A model generated the notes under the pieces. The model was not told the origin of the DNA and ran no database searches. It saw only the letters and a program-made list of their open reading frames with translations. A stretch of 64,000 nucleotides of DNA from Prochlorococcus sp. AG-402-K16 (GTDB lineage: Bacteria; Cyanobacteriota; Cyanobacteriia; PCC-6307; Cyanobiaceae), in contig QCIH01000006.1 in NCBI GenBank assembly GCA_003216795.1, forward strand, positions 28,389 to 92,388, written 5' to 3'. The first letter of the stretch is position 1. Every line of letters starts with the position of its first letter. Shown here piece after piece: positions 8,051 through 16,917 of the stretch. Made by a program: the position numbers and the translations under genes.

Positions 8051-9859
8051 TTACCCGTAATTTAAAATTATCAATGCTGGCACAGTAAATGACATAATAA
8101 GTGTTAATCCAGCTCCGTATTTTGCGATATCAAAAAATCTATATCTTCCAGGACCATAAACCATTAAATTTGTTTGATAACCCATTGGAGTCAAGAAAGA
8201 TTGACTTGCACCGAATAAAACAAGCATTATTAAAGCGCTTGGTGAAATTTCTAAAACATTTGAGAATTCAATAGCAACAGGCAAAATCAAAGCAACCGAA
8301 GCAGCATTACTTATAAATTGCGTAAGAATAACTGTAGATACAAAAATCACGACTAGTGCAAAATAAAGAGGCATTCCGTTAAGAGCAAAGTTTAGGTTAA
8401 CTGCAATTAAATCTGCTAATCCAGTTATCTGCATAGCTACACTAAAACACGATAAAGATCCCAGCAATAAAATGACGTCTAACCTAATTGATTTTTGTAT
8501 CTCTGCAGGTCTTAAACATCCACAAGCAACCATTACAATCACTGCCAAAAGAACTGAACCTACTAATGGAATATTAGAAACCGTAGGCAAAACCACCATT
8601 CCTATTGCAATTGCAATCGATATAGGTTTTTTTATCAAAAAAGGTAAGTCATCTTCGAATTGATCTAAAATCAGCAAATCATTACTAGCTTGCAAACCTC
8701 TTATTGAATCTAGAGGTGCTTGCAATAATAAAACATCTCCAGCCCTTAAAACAGCTTGGCCTAATCTCTCCTGAACAGTTTGTTGACCTCTTCGTAATGC
8801 TAAAACTGTTGCATTATGACGCTGCCTAAATCTTAATTCTCTCAAACTTGCACCGGCTAAAGTTGAGCCAGCTGGTAACAAGGCTTCAAAAGTCTTAGTA
8901 CCTTCATCATCTGAGAAAACATTAGCCCCATCGAAAGATGTTTTGTTTTCTCCTAATAGAATAGTATGTTCCTGCTGCAGCCTAAATAAATCTGCCCTTG
9001 TAACGCGGATTATTAATCTATCATCTGGTTCAATCTTTCTATCAGCCAAAGGAGGAAGAATAACTTTTCCATTTCGTTGCAATTCCAGAACATCAACATC
9101 AAATCGTCTTTGCAATCTACTATTTCTGACAGATTGTCCAACTAATTCTGAAGTAGAGGGAATAGTAACTTCGGTAAAATATATATTCATATCACCATTT
9201 TTAATAAACTCCTTATCTCTACCTCTATCTGGCAAAAGCATGTCAGAAACAAGAATCATATAGGTTGTACCTATAAGCCACACAGGAATTCCTATTGATG
9301 TCAAACTAAATAATTCCAAACCTCCATAACCTAATTGTTGACTAATATCACTTACAAGAAGATTTACTGAGCTACCTAATAATGTCAGAGTTCCACCGAG
9401 TAAAGTAGCAAAAGAAAGAGGTAATAAAACTTTTGATGGTGATATATTTCTTCGCTCGCACCAACTTTCAATTAAAGGTAACAAAGATGCTACTACTGGA
9501 GTATTAGGCACAATTCCAGATATTGGAGCAATCAAAAAAGCTATTAAAGAAATTAATTTCCTTGGAGTTCGAATACTTTCAGAAGAAATCAATTCTCTTA
9601 CTCTGTCTAAGGCACCACTTTTAAATAATGCTGAGGAAACTGCAAATAAACCCATAAGGGTAATTAAAGAAGGGCTACCAAATCCAGCTAAGGCTTTTTC
9701 AGGAGAAAGAACCCCAGTAGATATAAATATTCCGACACATAACAGACCAGTCAATTCTGGTGCAATAGTATTTCTAATAAACAAAATTATTGACATTATT
9801 AAAACAACTACCGTTATAAACGCATCAAAATTATTACTAACTACTGCAATTAAATTCAT
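8051..9859 (-). CDS. SLC13/DASS-type carrier with internal TrkA_C domains
   Basis: A 602-residue protein: an N-terminal membrane half (residues 1 to about 210), two cytoplasmic TrkA_C-like domains (about 220-300 and 315-395), then a second membrane half. SVNLLVSD and SNAASVALILPVAIEF resemble the paired SNT-type motifs that bind Na+ and anion in divalent anion:Na+ symporters. The insertion of regulatory TrkA_C modules is known in bacterial SLC13 relatives annotated as sulfate transporters. The substrate (sulfate or another anion) is not provable here. Its place as first gene of a Ktr operon suggests a role in ion balance. Confidence 0.85.
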   Translation of the reverse strand: MNLIAVVSNNFDAFITVVVLIMSIILFIRNTIAPELTGLLCVGIFISTGVLSPEKALAGFGSPSLITLMGLFAVSSALFKSGALDRVRELISSESIRTPRKLISLIAFLIAPISGIVPNTPVVASLLPLIESWCERRNISPSKVLLPLSFATLLGGTLTLLGSSVNLLVSDISQQLGYGGLELFSLTSIGIPVWLIGTTYMILVSDMLLPDRGRDKEFIKNGDMNIYFTEVTIPSTSELVGQSVRNSRLQRRFDVDVLELQRNGKVILPPLADRKIEPDDRLIIRVTRADLFRLQQEHTILLGENKTSFDGANVFSDDEGTKTFEALLPAGSTLAGASLRELRFRQRHNATVLALRRGQQTVQERLGQAVLRAGDVLLLQAPLDSIRGLQASNDLLILDQFEDDLPFLIKKPISIAIAIGMVVLPTVSNIPLVGSVLLAVIVMVACGCLRPAEIQKSIRLDVILLLGSLSCFSVAMQITGLADLIAVNLNFALNGMPLYFALVVIFVSTVILTQFISNAASVALILPVAIEFSNVLEISPSALIMLVLFGASQSFLTPMGYQTNLMVYGPGRYRFFDIAKYGAGLTLIMSFTVPALIILNYG

Positions 9860-9908
9860 ACAAAACTTATTTAACTCAATATACCCAAAAACAATATTTC
9901 AAAAAAGT

Positions 9909-11123
9909 TCAATTAGAATAATCTTTTTTAAGAAACTTTTTAAAAATAGATTTTTTTTGGAATATCCATGAAGATGCAGATTTTAAGCTTTCTGTGATAT
10001 CAGGCAACTTGGAAGCATATATAAGTCTTCTTGCCTCGAAAGCTAATTTCCCAGATAAAGTAACCCCAAGCCCAGAAATTGAAGCTTCGCCTATTCCTAA
10101 GCTAATCATTTCCCCGTTGTCTTGAAATTCAAAGGGTAAAGTATCTTTTCCTTGAATTAAAAGTTCTAAATTATTAGCAAGATGATTTCCTTCCTGCATA
10201 GCGACCTGAGCAGTTATGGGTAAATCCTCCATTCCTTCAATAACTGCAATATCACCAATAGCAAAACAGTTTTTATGGTTTTCTATTTGCAAATTATTAT
10301 TCACTAAAATTCGTCCAAATTTTTTTGTTATTTGATCAGTTTCTAAATAAGACAAATTAGGTTTAACGCCTGCTGTCCAAATAACAATATCTTTATCCAA
10401 GGTAGTTATTCCAACGTCACTAAAAATACTAATCTTAGTTTCTGAGACTTCTTTAACTGTGGAATTCAAAAGAACTTTGATTTTTCTTTTTTCTAATGCC
10501 TTCTCTGCTTGTTCTCTATTAAAAATTTTGTTTTTATTGAGGATTTCATTTGATTTTTCTATTACATTAATTTCAAATTGATCTGTAAATATATCTTTAA
10601 TTTTGCATGCCAACTCGATGCCAGAGGGACCACCTCCAACGATAAATAACTTTTTATGCAAAGTACTATCTTGTAATTTTTTTAAAAAAGAATTTAATTT
10701 ATTTAGATCTTGAGCATCATTAAAAAAATAACAATTTTCATTTACACCTTTTATAAAAAAACTATTTGGAATAGATCCTGTACATATAACAAGATACTGA
10801 TAACCTAATTTTAAATCGTCACTAAATTCAAGAATATTTTCTTTAAAGGAAATTTTGGTTAAAAAATTTCTTAAAAAAGTTATACCAGCATCAGAAAAAA
10901 TATTTGCAAATTTTGGGGTAGCTTCCCAACTTCTTATTTCTTTACTTAAAACTTCGTACATTAAAGGTTTAAATATAAAGTTAGTTTCAGAATCAACCAC
11001 AAGAATCGGTAAAGAAGGATTAAGTTTCTTTAAATTCAAAGCAAATGTCATACCTGCAAAACCTGCCCCAACTATTACTATTGGTTTTTGTATTGATTTC
11101 ATTAGAGAAATATTGTTATGCAT
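9909..11123 (-). CDS. Type II NADH dehydrogenase (NDH-2)
   Basis: A 404-residue flavoprotein. The N-terminal FAD Rossmann motif is IVIVGAGFAGMTFALNL, the second dinucleotide-binding motif is KLFIVGGGPSGIELACKI (about residues 155-175), and the conserved FAD-binding stretch is NCFAIGDIAV. It ends in a basic, amphipathic tail (WIFQKKSIFKKFLKKD) of the type that attaches NDH-2 to membranes. It would pass electrons from NADH to quinone without pumping protons; in cyanobacteria it is often thought to sense the redox state of the pool. An in-frame methionine at residue 8 is an alternative start. Confidence 0.87.
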   Translation of the reverse strand: MHNNISLMKSIQKPIVIVGAGFAGMTFALNLKKLNPSLPILVVDSETNFIFKPLMYEVLSKEIRSWEATPKFANIFSDAGITFLRNFLTKISFKENILEFSDDLKLGYQYLVICTGSIPNSFFIKGVNENCYFFNDAQDLNKLNSFLKKLQDSTLHKKLFIVGGGPSGIELACKIKDIFTDQFEINVIEKSNEILNKNKIFNREQAEKALEKRKIKVLLNSTVKEVSETKISIFSDVGITTLDKDIVIWTAGVKPNLSYLETDQITKKFGRILVNNNLQIENHKNCFAIGDIAVIEGMEDLPITAQVAMQEGNHLANNLELLIQGKDTLPFEFQDNGEMISLGIGEASISGLGVTLSGKLAFEARRLIYASKLPDITESLKSASSWIFQKKSIFKKFLKKDYSN

Positions 11124-11194
11124 AAATGTATTATTAAACTATACGAATATTTTTTAAATTGAGCGAAATAAAATTAAACTCATAACCAAACTGA

Positions 11195-11920
11195 ATGATG
11201 ATTGAAAAAATCCAAAAAGATATTCAAACCAACTTGAGGAAATATAATCAAGAGCTAGTAGATTTGAAGCCTCAAGAAGTGCTTACATGGGGTTATGAAA
11301 AGTTTAATAATCAATTGGCTATTACAACAAGTTTTGGTATTCAGTCATCAGTCCTTTTAGATATGGTCAGTAAATTAGGTCTACAAAAAAAAATCAAAGT
11401 ATTTTGGATAGATACAGGTTACCTTCCTCCAGAAACATACCATTACGCTGAAAAGCTTATTGATAATTTATCCTTAGAAGTTGAAGTTCTGCAAAGTGAA
11501 TTATCTCCAGCAAGAATGGAGGCCAAATACGGAAAACTTTGGGAAACAAATAAAGAAAGTGATTTAAATAAGTATCATGAATTGAGAAAGATAAAACCTT
11601 TAGAAAATGGTCTAGAAAAATATGATATTTTCTGCTGGGCAAGCGGTGTTAGATCAAGTCAAACTGAAAATAGAAAAAAAATGAAATTCCTAGACGTAAT
11701 TCGTCAAAGACTCTCTTTAAGGCCTTTATTAAATTGGACAAATAAAGATATTTTTTATTATATGGAAGAGAATAATTTACCTGCCCATCCACTTTTTATC
11801 AAAGGGTATTCTTCAGTAGGAGATTGGCATTCAAGCAGTCCCGATGGTATGGAAACAAAGGGCAGAGATACAAGATTTGGGGGGATTAAACAAGAATGTG
11901 GAATACACACTAATAATTAA
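11195..11920 (+). CDS. cysH: Phosphoadenylyl-sulfate (PAPS) reductase
   Basis: A 241-residue enzyme of assimilatory sulfate reduction that converts PAPS to sulfite. The TTSFGIQSSVLLDMV nucleotide loop and the C-terminal catalytic-cysteine motif KQECGIH are present. The paired cysteines that hold a 4Fe-4S cluster in APS-using enzymes are missing (the usual CC...RK region reads YHELRKIKPL). This predicts a PAPS-specific, cluster-free enzyme regenerated by thioredoxin or glutaredoxin. It is divergent from the NDH-2 gene and 15 bases before coaX. Confidence 0.94.
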   Translation: MMIEKIQKDIQTNLRKYNQELVDLKPQEVLTWGYEKFNNQLAITTSFGIQSSVLLDMVSKLGLQKKIKVFWIDTGYLPPETYHYAEKLIDNLSLEVEVLQSELSPARMEAKYGKLWETNKESDLNKYHELRKIKPLENGLEKYDIFCWASGVRSSQTENRKKMKFLDVIRQRLSLRPLLNWTNKDIFYYMEENNLPAHPLFIKGYSSVGDWHSSSPDGMETKGRDTRFGGIKQECGIHTNN

Positions 11921-11935
11921 ATTGATCACAGAACA

Positions 11936-12625
11936 ATGGTCTTAGATATAAATTTTTTATTAGTAGGCAATAGTAGGCTTCATTGGGCAAAATATTCTAA
12001 AAATCAATATAAATTCTTCCATACTAAAAAAGAGCAAAAAGTTCCCGAAAATATAGATTTTGATCAATTAATTTGGGCTTCTGTAGGAAAACTACCAAAT
12101 TTTTTTCTGAAAAAAGAAAATGAAATAAAAACTAAAGATATTCAGTTATCAAATCTTCCTGATTATTTTGGAGTTGATCGAGCTCTTGCCTGTATTGCCG
12201 CTTTAAAAATTATTGAAAACCCTTTCAAAAAAGATTTGCTAATTGCAGATTCTGGGACAATATTATCAATAACAAAATTGAATTCAAATGGATCTATTAT
12301 TGGAGGTCAACTTCTTCCAGGTTTTCAAACACAATTAAAATCAATGGAACAAAATACAAAAAATCTTAAAGTTCCCAAACATTATGAAATTCCTATCAAA
12401 GATTTTTTAATTAATACAGAAGAAGCAATCTTAAAAGGGGTAATCAACTCTCTTACTGGCGTGATTAATAGTTTATTTAACCCCGCAAAGGATATTTTAA
12501 TATTCTGTGGAGGAGACTCTCAATTACTCACAAAATCTCTTAAGACTCAAAAAGAAAATATTATCAATGCTCCTAATTTAGTTATGGAGGGAATGATTAT
12601 TCACCACCTGTCCGTAAAAAATTAG
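11936..12625 (+). CDS. coaX: Type III pantothenate kinase
   Basis: A 229-residue member of the ASKHA-fold CoaX family, which makes 4'-phosphopantothenate, the first step of coenzyme A synthesis. Motifs seen are LLVGNSRLHWAKY (phosphate loop), FGVDRALACIAA and IADSGTILSI. The usual DxGN of the phosphate loop reads LVGN, so the first conserved aspartate is absent. I recall similar variants in other cyanobacteria. The gene slightly overlaps the 3' end of the convergent bcp gene. coaE, a later CoA step, lies elsewhere in this window. Confidence 0.85.
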   Translation: MVLDINFLLVGNSRLHWAKYSKNQYKFFHTKKEQKVPENIDFDQLIWASVGKLPNFFLKKENEIKTKDIQLSNLPDYFGVDRALACIAALKIIENPFKKDLLIADSGTILSITKLNSNGSIIGGQLLPGFQTQLKSMEQNTKNLKVPKHYEIPIKDFLINTEEAILKGVINSLTGVINSLFNPAKDILIFCGGDSQLLTKSLKTQKENIINAPNLVMEGMIIHHLSVKN

Positions 12626-13089
12626 CTTATCCCTAGGTCTGCAATTATATGATCAGCCATTATTGCTGCTTTTACCTTTAAGTAAATTTTTTCGATATTA
12701 CCATCAGTATCTATCAAAAAAGTATTTCTCATCATTCCCATATACTCTTTTCCCATGAATTTTTTCAGTCCATAGCTATCGTAATCAGAAGAAACTTGGA
12801 AAGGTTCAGGATCAGTTAAAAGAATAAAAGGTAAATTAAATTTTTCTATAAACTTCTGATGAGAGGATGCATTATCTTTGCTAATACCAAGCACAACAAT
12901 ATTATTTTTTTGGAGTAAATCCCAATTCTCTTTAAAATTACATGCTTCTTTAGTACATCCTGGAGTATTATCTTTTGGATAAAAATATAGTATTATTCTT
13001 TTACCTTTAAAATCAGTAAGAGAAACTTCTTTCTCAAAAGAATCTTTTAATTTAAATTCTGGTGCTTTGTCGCCAACCTTAAGAGCCAT
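12622..13089 (-). CDS. bcp: Peroxiredoxin of the Bcp/PrxQ type
   Basis: The track frame starts at 13125, but the family normally begins near MALKVGDKAPEF, so I place the start at ATG 13087-13089 (155 residues). The peroxidatic cysteine and its partner are in NTPGCTKEACNF, the CX4C spacing of PrxQ enzymes, after YFYPKD. It would reduce hydrogen peroxide and alkyl peroxides with thioredoxin. The start lies back-to-back with the phosphopantetheinyl transferase frame, sharing a base if both starts are right. Confidence 0.93.
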   Translation of the reverse strand: MALKVGDKAPEFKLKDSFEKEVSLTDFKGKRIILYFYPKDNTPGCTKEACNFKENWDLLQKNNIVVLGISKDNASSHQKFIEKFNLPFILLTDPEPFQVSSDYDSYGLKKFMGKEYMGMMRNTFLIDTDGNIEKIYLKVKAAIMADHIIADLGIS

Positions 13090-13745
13090 TGAAATTATTA
13101 AATGAGTATGAATATAAAATACCAAAAATTTGGTTTTATGAGATTAAAGGTGTGCAAGATGTTGCAACGATAGAAGAAATTAAAACTGCAAGAAATCTAT
13201 CAAGTTCAAGATCAAAGATTTTTTTAGAAACAAGAGCCTACTTGCGACAATCACTTTCAACACTTTTTGATTTAGACCCCCTAGAAATTCCAATTAATGC
13301 TCATCCTGGAGAACCTCCAAGTTTACCCTCAGGCATGGGAAATATCAGTTTAAGTCATTGTAAAGATGCCATTACCATAGTCTGGCATAAAAGCAAAATA
13401 GGGATTGATATTGAGAGAACAGATAGAGATTTTAACCACATAAAATTTGCGAAAAAATATTTTTTTGATACCAATAAATCAAACCATAATAATTATTTAA
13501 CAAAAAATATGATATTAAATCAATGGTGTGCCGTTGAAGCGGCTATAAAATGGGATCAAGGAACGATAGCTAAAGACATTAAATATTGGCAATTTTTTGA
13601 AAAGCCAAAAGAGTTAATTCATAAGAAGAAAAATATACATTTAAATTATTCACAGATTAACTTCCATAATTGGACTATTGCTTTAGCCTACGAAGAAAAA
13701 ACTTCTTTTAATCCTGAGATTATTTGTTGTTCGAAAAATTTTTAA
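13089..13745 (+). CDS. 4'-phosphopantetheinyl transferase (Sfp type)
   Basis: A 218-residue transferase that moves phosphopantetheine from CoA to acyl carrier protein. Two family motifs are clear: IGIDIERTDRD (Mg2+/CoA-binding GxDxE) and WCAVEAAIKWDQG (the WxxxEAxxK motif). ISLSHCKDAI matches the upstream SHS region. The start is uncertain: the frame opens with TTG at 13089 and no ATG follows before the conserved IPKIWFYEIK. The 3' end overlaps the convergent rarA gene by four bases. Confidence 0.85.
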   Translation: MKLLNEYEYKIPKIWFYEIKGVQDVATIEEIKTARNLSSSRSKIFLETRAYLRQSLSTLFDLDPLEIPINAHPGEPPSLPSGMGNISLSHCKDAITIVWHKSKIGIDIERTDRDFNHIKFAKKYFFDTNKSNHNNYLTKNMILNQWCAVEAAIKWDQGTIAKDIKYWQFFEKPKELIHKKKNIHLNYSQINFHNWTIALAYEEKTSFNPEIICCSKNF

Positions 13746-15031
13746 TTTTCTTTTCTTCTTAGCAGTTCTTCATATTGAGTTTTTTCCCATCCATTATTAT
13801 TTGGTTCCCATATTTTTAAACCTATTAAAGATTTAGGAAGATATTCTTGTATGACCCAATTACCTGGATAATTATGAGGATTAACATAACTATTAGAATT
13901 ATTTTTTAAATGAAGTGGAACATCAAAAGCATTGGCAGATTTGATTGTTTCAATTGCTTTAAAAATACTTTTCGTACTATTACTTTTTGGAGAAATAGCT
14001 AAATATAAAGAAGCCTGCGTTAAAAAATATAATCCTTCTGGAAAACCAACTCTATCAAAAGCATCACAACAGGATTGTACAACTACTATGGCATTAGGAT
14101 CAGCTATTCCAATATCTTCACTGGCAGATATAAGGAGTCTTCTAAAAATAAAATTAGGATCTTCACCAGCCTCCAGCATATTCGCAAGCCAGAATAAAGT
14201 TGCATCTGGATCAGAACCTCTTATGGACTTGATAAAGGCACTTATTACATCGTAATGATTTTGACCATTTTTATCATAAACAATATTTTTCTTTTGTAAT
14301 GCGTCCTCTGCTATTGAGAGATTTATATTAATTTCTTTAGCATCATTTTCAGCAGTTGTTTCTATGGCCATCTCTAGCGCATTGATTAATATCCTTGCAT
14401 CTCCGCCAGAAAATTTAATTAAATGACTTATAGCATCTTGTGTTAAATAAACCTTTTTTGAATCTTTTTGTTTTGAATAGTAAGTAATGACTTTTTGTAT
14501 TATTTTTTGCAAATCATTCTCTGCCAAAGGAAGTAATGTAAAAATACGAGACCTGCTAACAAGCGCTTTATTAACTGCAAAGAGAGGGTTTTCAGTTGTA
14601 GCACCAATAAAAGTTATAGTTCCATTTTCTATTGAAGGTAATAAAGCATCTTGCTGAACTGATGTAAATCTATGAAGCTCATCGATAAATAAAATTGTTT
14701 TTCTTTTTGAATTTATTAATCTAACTTTTGCATTAGCGATTTCATTTCTTAATTCTTTAACACTTGATAATACTGCATTTAACTTAATTAATTTTGACCG
14801 CGTATTAAAAGAAATAATTTCAATTAGAGTAGTTTTTCCAACACCCGGAGGGCCAGAAAAAATAAAATTACTAATCTTATCGTTTAATATTGCACTTCTT
14901 AAAAGCGAATTCTCATTCAGGATTGGTTGTTGACCAAAAAAATCTTCCAAATTCTTTGGTCTTAATTTATCTGCCAAAGGTGCATTGTTTTCTATTTGAG
15001 AATAATTAGTAAATAAATTTTCTGAATCCAT
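13742..15031 (-). CDS. rarA: Replication-associated AAA+ ATPase RarA/MgsA
   Basis: A 429-residue AAA+ protein related to the clamp loader. Visible are Walker A GPPGVGKTT, Walker B ILFIDELHRF, sensor-1 GATTENP and arginine-finger-like SRSRIF, followed by the MgsA C-terminal domain (AFIKSIRGSDPDATLFWLANMLEAGEDP). RarA acts at stalled replication forks. In many other cyanobacteria this ATPase is fused to a long extra C-terminal domain. Here the length matches the stand-alone bacterial form. Confidence 0.92.
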   Translation of the reverse strand: MDSENLFTNYSQIENNAPLADKLRPKNLEDFFGQQPILNENSLLRSAILNDKISNFIFSGPPGVGKTTLIEIISFNTRSKLIKLNAVLSSVKELRNEIANAKVRLINSKRKTILFIDELHRFTSVQQDALLPSIENGTITFIGATTENPLFAVNKALVSRSRIFTLLPLAENDLQKIIQKVITYYSKQKDSKKVYLTQDAISHLIKFSGGDARILINALEMAIETTAENDAKEININLSIAEDALQKKNIVYDKNGQNHYDVISAFIKSIRGSDPDATLFWLANMLEAGEDPNFIFRRLLISASEDIGIADPNAIVVVQSCCDAFDRVGFPEGLYFLTQASLYLAISPKSNSTKSIFKAIETIKSANAFDVPLHLKNNSNSYVNPHNYPGNWVIQEYLPKSLIGLKIWEPNNNGWEKTQYEELLRRKEN

Positions 15032-15064
15032 ATTAATTAAATCAAAAAATCATTACTTTCAATT

Positions 15065-16702
15065 CTATGTAATTACTGTAGGAGTTTCCATTTGAGTAAG
15101 TTTTGAAATGTTCAATAAAGCATCTAAATCATCTATTAGAGGTTTCAAAGCGATCTGAGGATTTAACGAAAGATTCTGTTGAGGATCAAAAAATTTCTCA
15201 AAGTAAAGTCTTAATGTTGCACCCTTAGTACCAGTTCCAGAAAGACGCACAATTACTCGAGAATTATCATCAAGGACCAATCTTAAACCTTGATTTTCAC
15301 TTATAGAATTATCAACGGGATCTAAATATGAAAAGTTATCTGCAACTTTAACTAAATGGCCAGCAAAACTATTTCCTTTTAAATTTTCGAGCATAGAAGT
15401 TAGATTACCAAAGATTTGATTAGCAATATTTGAGGGAATTGCCTCATAATCATGTCTTGAATAATAATTCCTACCAAATTGCTTCCAATGATTCTGCATC
15501 AAATCACTTACTGAACATTTTTTCTCAGCTAAAACTTGTAACCAATACAAAACTGCCCATAGTCCATCTTTCTCTCTCACATGATTACTACCTGTCCCGA
15601 AACTTTCTTCTCCACATAAAGTAATTAAATTAGAATCTAAAAGATTTCCAAAAAACTTCCAGCCAGTAGGTGTCTCAAAACAAGGTATATTTAATGCTCG
15701 AGCTACATTATCAACAGCTGAGCTGGTTGGCATGGATCGTGCCACACCTGTAATACCATCTTTATAACCAGGGACACATTTTGTGTTAGCAGTGATAACT
15801 GCAAGGCTATCACTAGGATTTACAAAACATCCACTTCCTAAAATCATATTCCTATCTCCATCTCCATCGCAGGCAGCACCAAAACTATAAGATTTTTTAT
15901 TCAGTAACAAATCAGCCAAGTGGGATGCGTAAGTAAGATTAGGATCAGGATGTAAACCTCCAAAATCTTTTAACGGGTTACCATTCATTACAGAATCAGG
16001 TGCAAGACCCATTTTTTCGACAAAAATATTTTTTGCATAAGGGCCCGTAACCGCATTCATTGCATCAAAGATTAACGAAAAGTCTTTTTTTAAAAAATCA
16101 CTAATTTGATCAAAGTCAAAAATTTTCTCCATCAAATTAGAATAATCTGTTAATCCATCAATAATTTCTAAGGTAGTTTCATCGTAAGGATAAGTTCCAT
16201 ATTCACTAAAATCTGGTAGTTGAATTTTACAAATTTTATAACTAGTTAGTAATTGTGAAGCCTTGAAAATTTTATTAGTAATTATCTCAGGGGCTGGGCC
16301 ACCATTAGAGATATTCAATTTCACTCCAAAGTCTCCATCAATACCACCAGGATTATGGCTTGCAGAAAGAATAATTCCACCAATAGCTTTTTCTTTTCTA
16401 ATTAAATGTGATGTCGCAGGAGTAGATAATAAACCGTATTTTGGAACAATAACCTTTTGAACTTTATGAGCAATGCATATTTGGACAATTTTTTCTATTG
16501 CTTCAATATTGCCATATCTGCCATCACCACCAACAACTAATGTTGAACCTTTTAAATCTTCTAATGATTGTAAGATTGCCTCAATAAAAACTTCTAGATA
16601 ATGTTCTTCCTGAAACTTTAAAGTACTTTTTCTTAATCCAGATGTACCTGGTTTTTGATCTAGAAAAGGAGAATTGATATCAATTACACTAACTTGATTC
16701 AT
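15065..16702 (-). CDS. pgm: Phosphoglucomutase, alpha-D-glucose-specific
   Basis: A 545-residue enzyme interconverting glucose 1-phosphate and glucose 6-phosphate, the entry to glycogen and sugar-nucleotide synthesis. The phosphoserine loop is GGIILSASHNPGG, the metal loop is CDGDGDRNMI, the sugar-binding loop is CGEESFGTGSNH, and the phosphate-binding loop is RLSGTGTKGATLRLY. All four domains are present and the length is normal for eukaryote-like PGM. The preceding gene on this strand is the small membrane protein at 16735. Confidence 0.95.
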   Translation of the reverse strand: MNQVSVIDINSPFLDQKPGTSGLRKSTLKFQEEHYLEVFIEAILQSLEDLKGSTLVVGGDGRYGNIEAIEKIVQICIAHKVQKVIVPKYGLLSTPATSHLIRKEKAIGGIILSASHNPGGIDGDFGVKLNISNGGPAPEIITNKIFKASQLLTSYKICKIQLPDFSEYGTYPYDETTLEIIDGLTDYSNLMEKIFDFDQISDFLKKDFSLIFDAMNAVTGPYAKNIFVEKMGLAPDSVMNGNPLKDFGGLHPDPNLTYASHLADLLLNKKSYSFGAACDGDGDRNMILGSGCFVNPSDSLAVITANTKCVPGYKDGITGVARSMPTSSAVDNVARALNIPCFETPTGWKFFGNLLDSNLITLCGEESFGTGSNHVREKDGLWAVLYWLQVLAEKKCSVSDLMQNHWKQFGRNYYSRHDYEAIPSNIANQIFGNLTSMLENLKGNSFAGHLVKVADNFSYLDPVDNSISENQGLRLVLDDNSRVIVRLSGTGTKGATLRLYFEKFFDPQQNLSLNPQIALKPLIDDLDALLNISKLTQMETPTVIT

Positions 16703-16734
16703 ATTTTTAAGAAACTTCCAAAAATCTAACTAAA

Positions 16735-16905
16735 TTAATGAGGCATTTCGGAAGTTCTTAACATAGCGATAAACCATAATGAAGAAATTAATAATGCACT
16801 AAGAATTCCATAGTTAACACCAAATTTAGAAATTGTAATTGGAACTATTAGAGGAAACGTTAGTGCCCCAAACAATGGAGTAAAAGCTACAATTTTTTTC
16901 AGCAT
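16735..16905 (-). CDS. 56-aa small membrane protein
   Basis: Too short for the ORF track. ATG at 16905, TAA at 16735. It is mostly hydrophobic, with two candidate helices (IVAFTPLFGALTFPLIVPI and YGILSALLISSLWFIAML) and a short polar tail ending RTSEMPH. It sits between pgm and the DUF4912 gene on the same strand, with gaps of 32 bases to pgm and 12 bases from the DUF4912 stop. Its function is unknown. Confidence 0.7.
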   Translation of the reverse strand: MLKKIVAFTPLFGALTFPLIVPITISKFGVNYGILSALLISSLWFIAMLRTSEMPH

Positions 16906-16917
16906 TAATTTAATTTA

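Noticed and set aside
8943-9263. 106-aa plus-strand ORF inside the DASS-like gene
   Set aside because: Antisense shadow of TrkA_C-coding sequence; Ser/Arg/Cys-rich with no domain.
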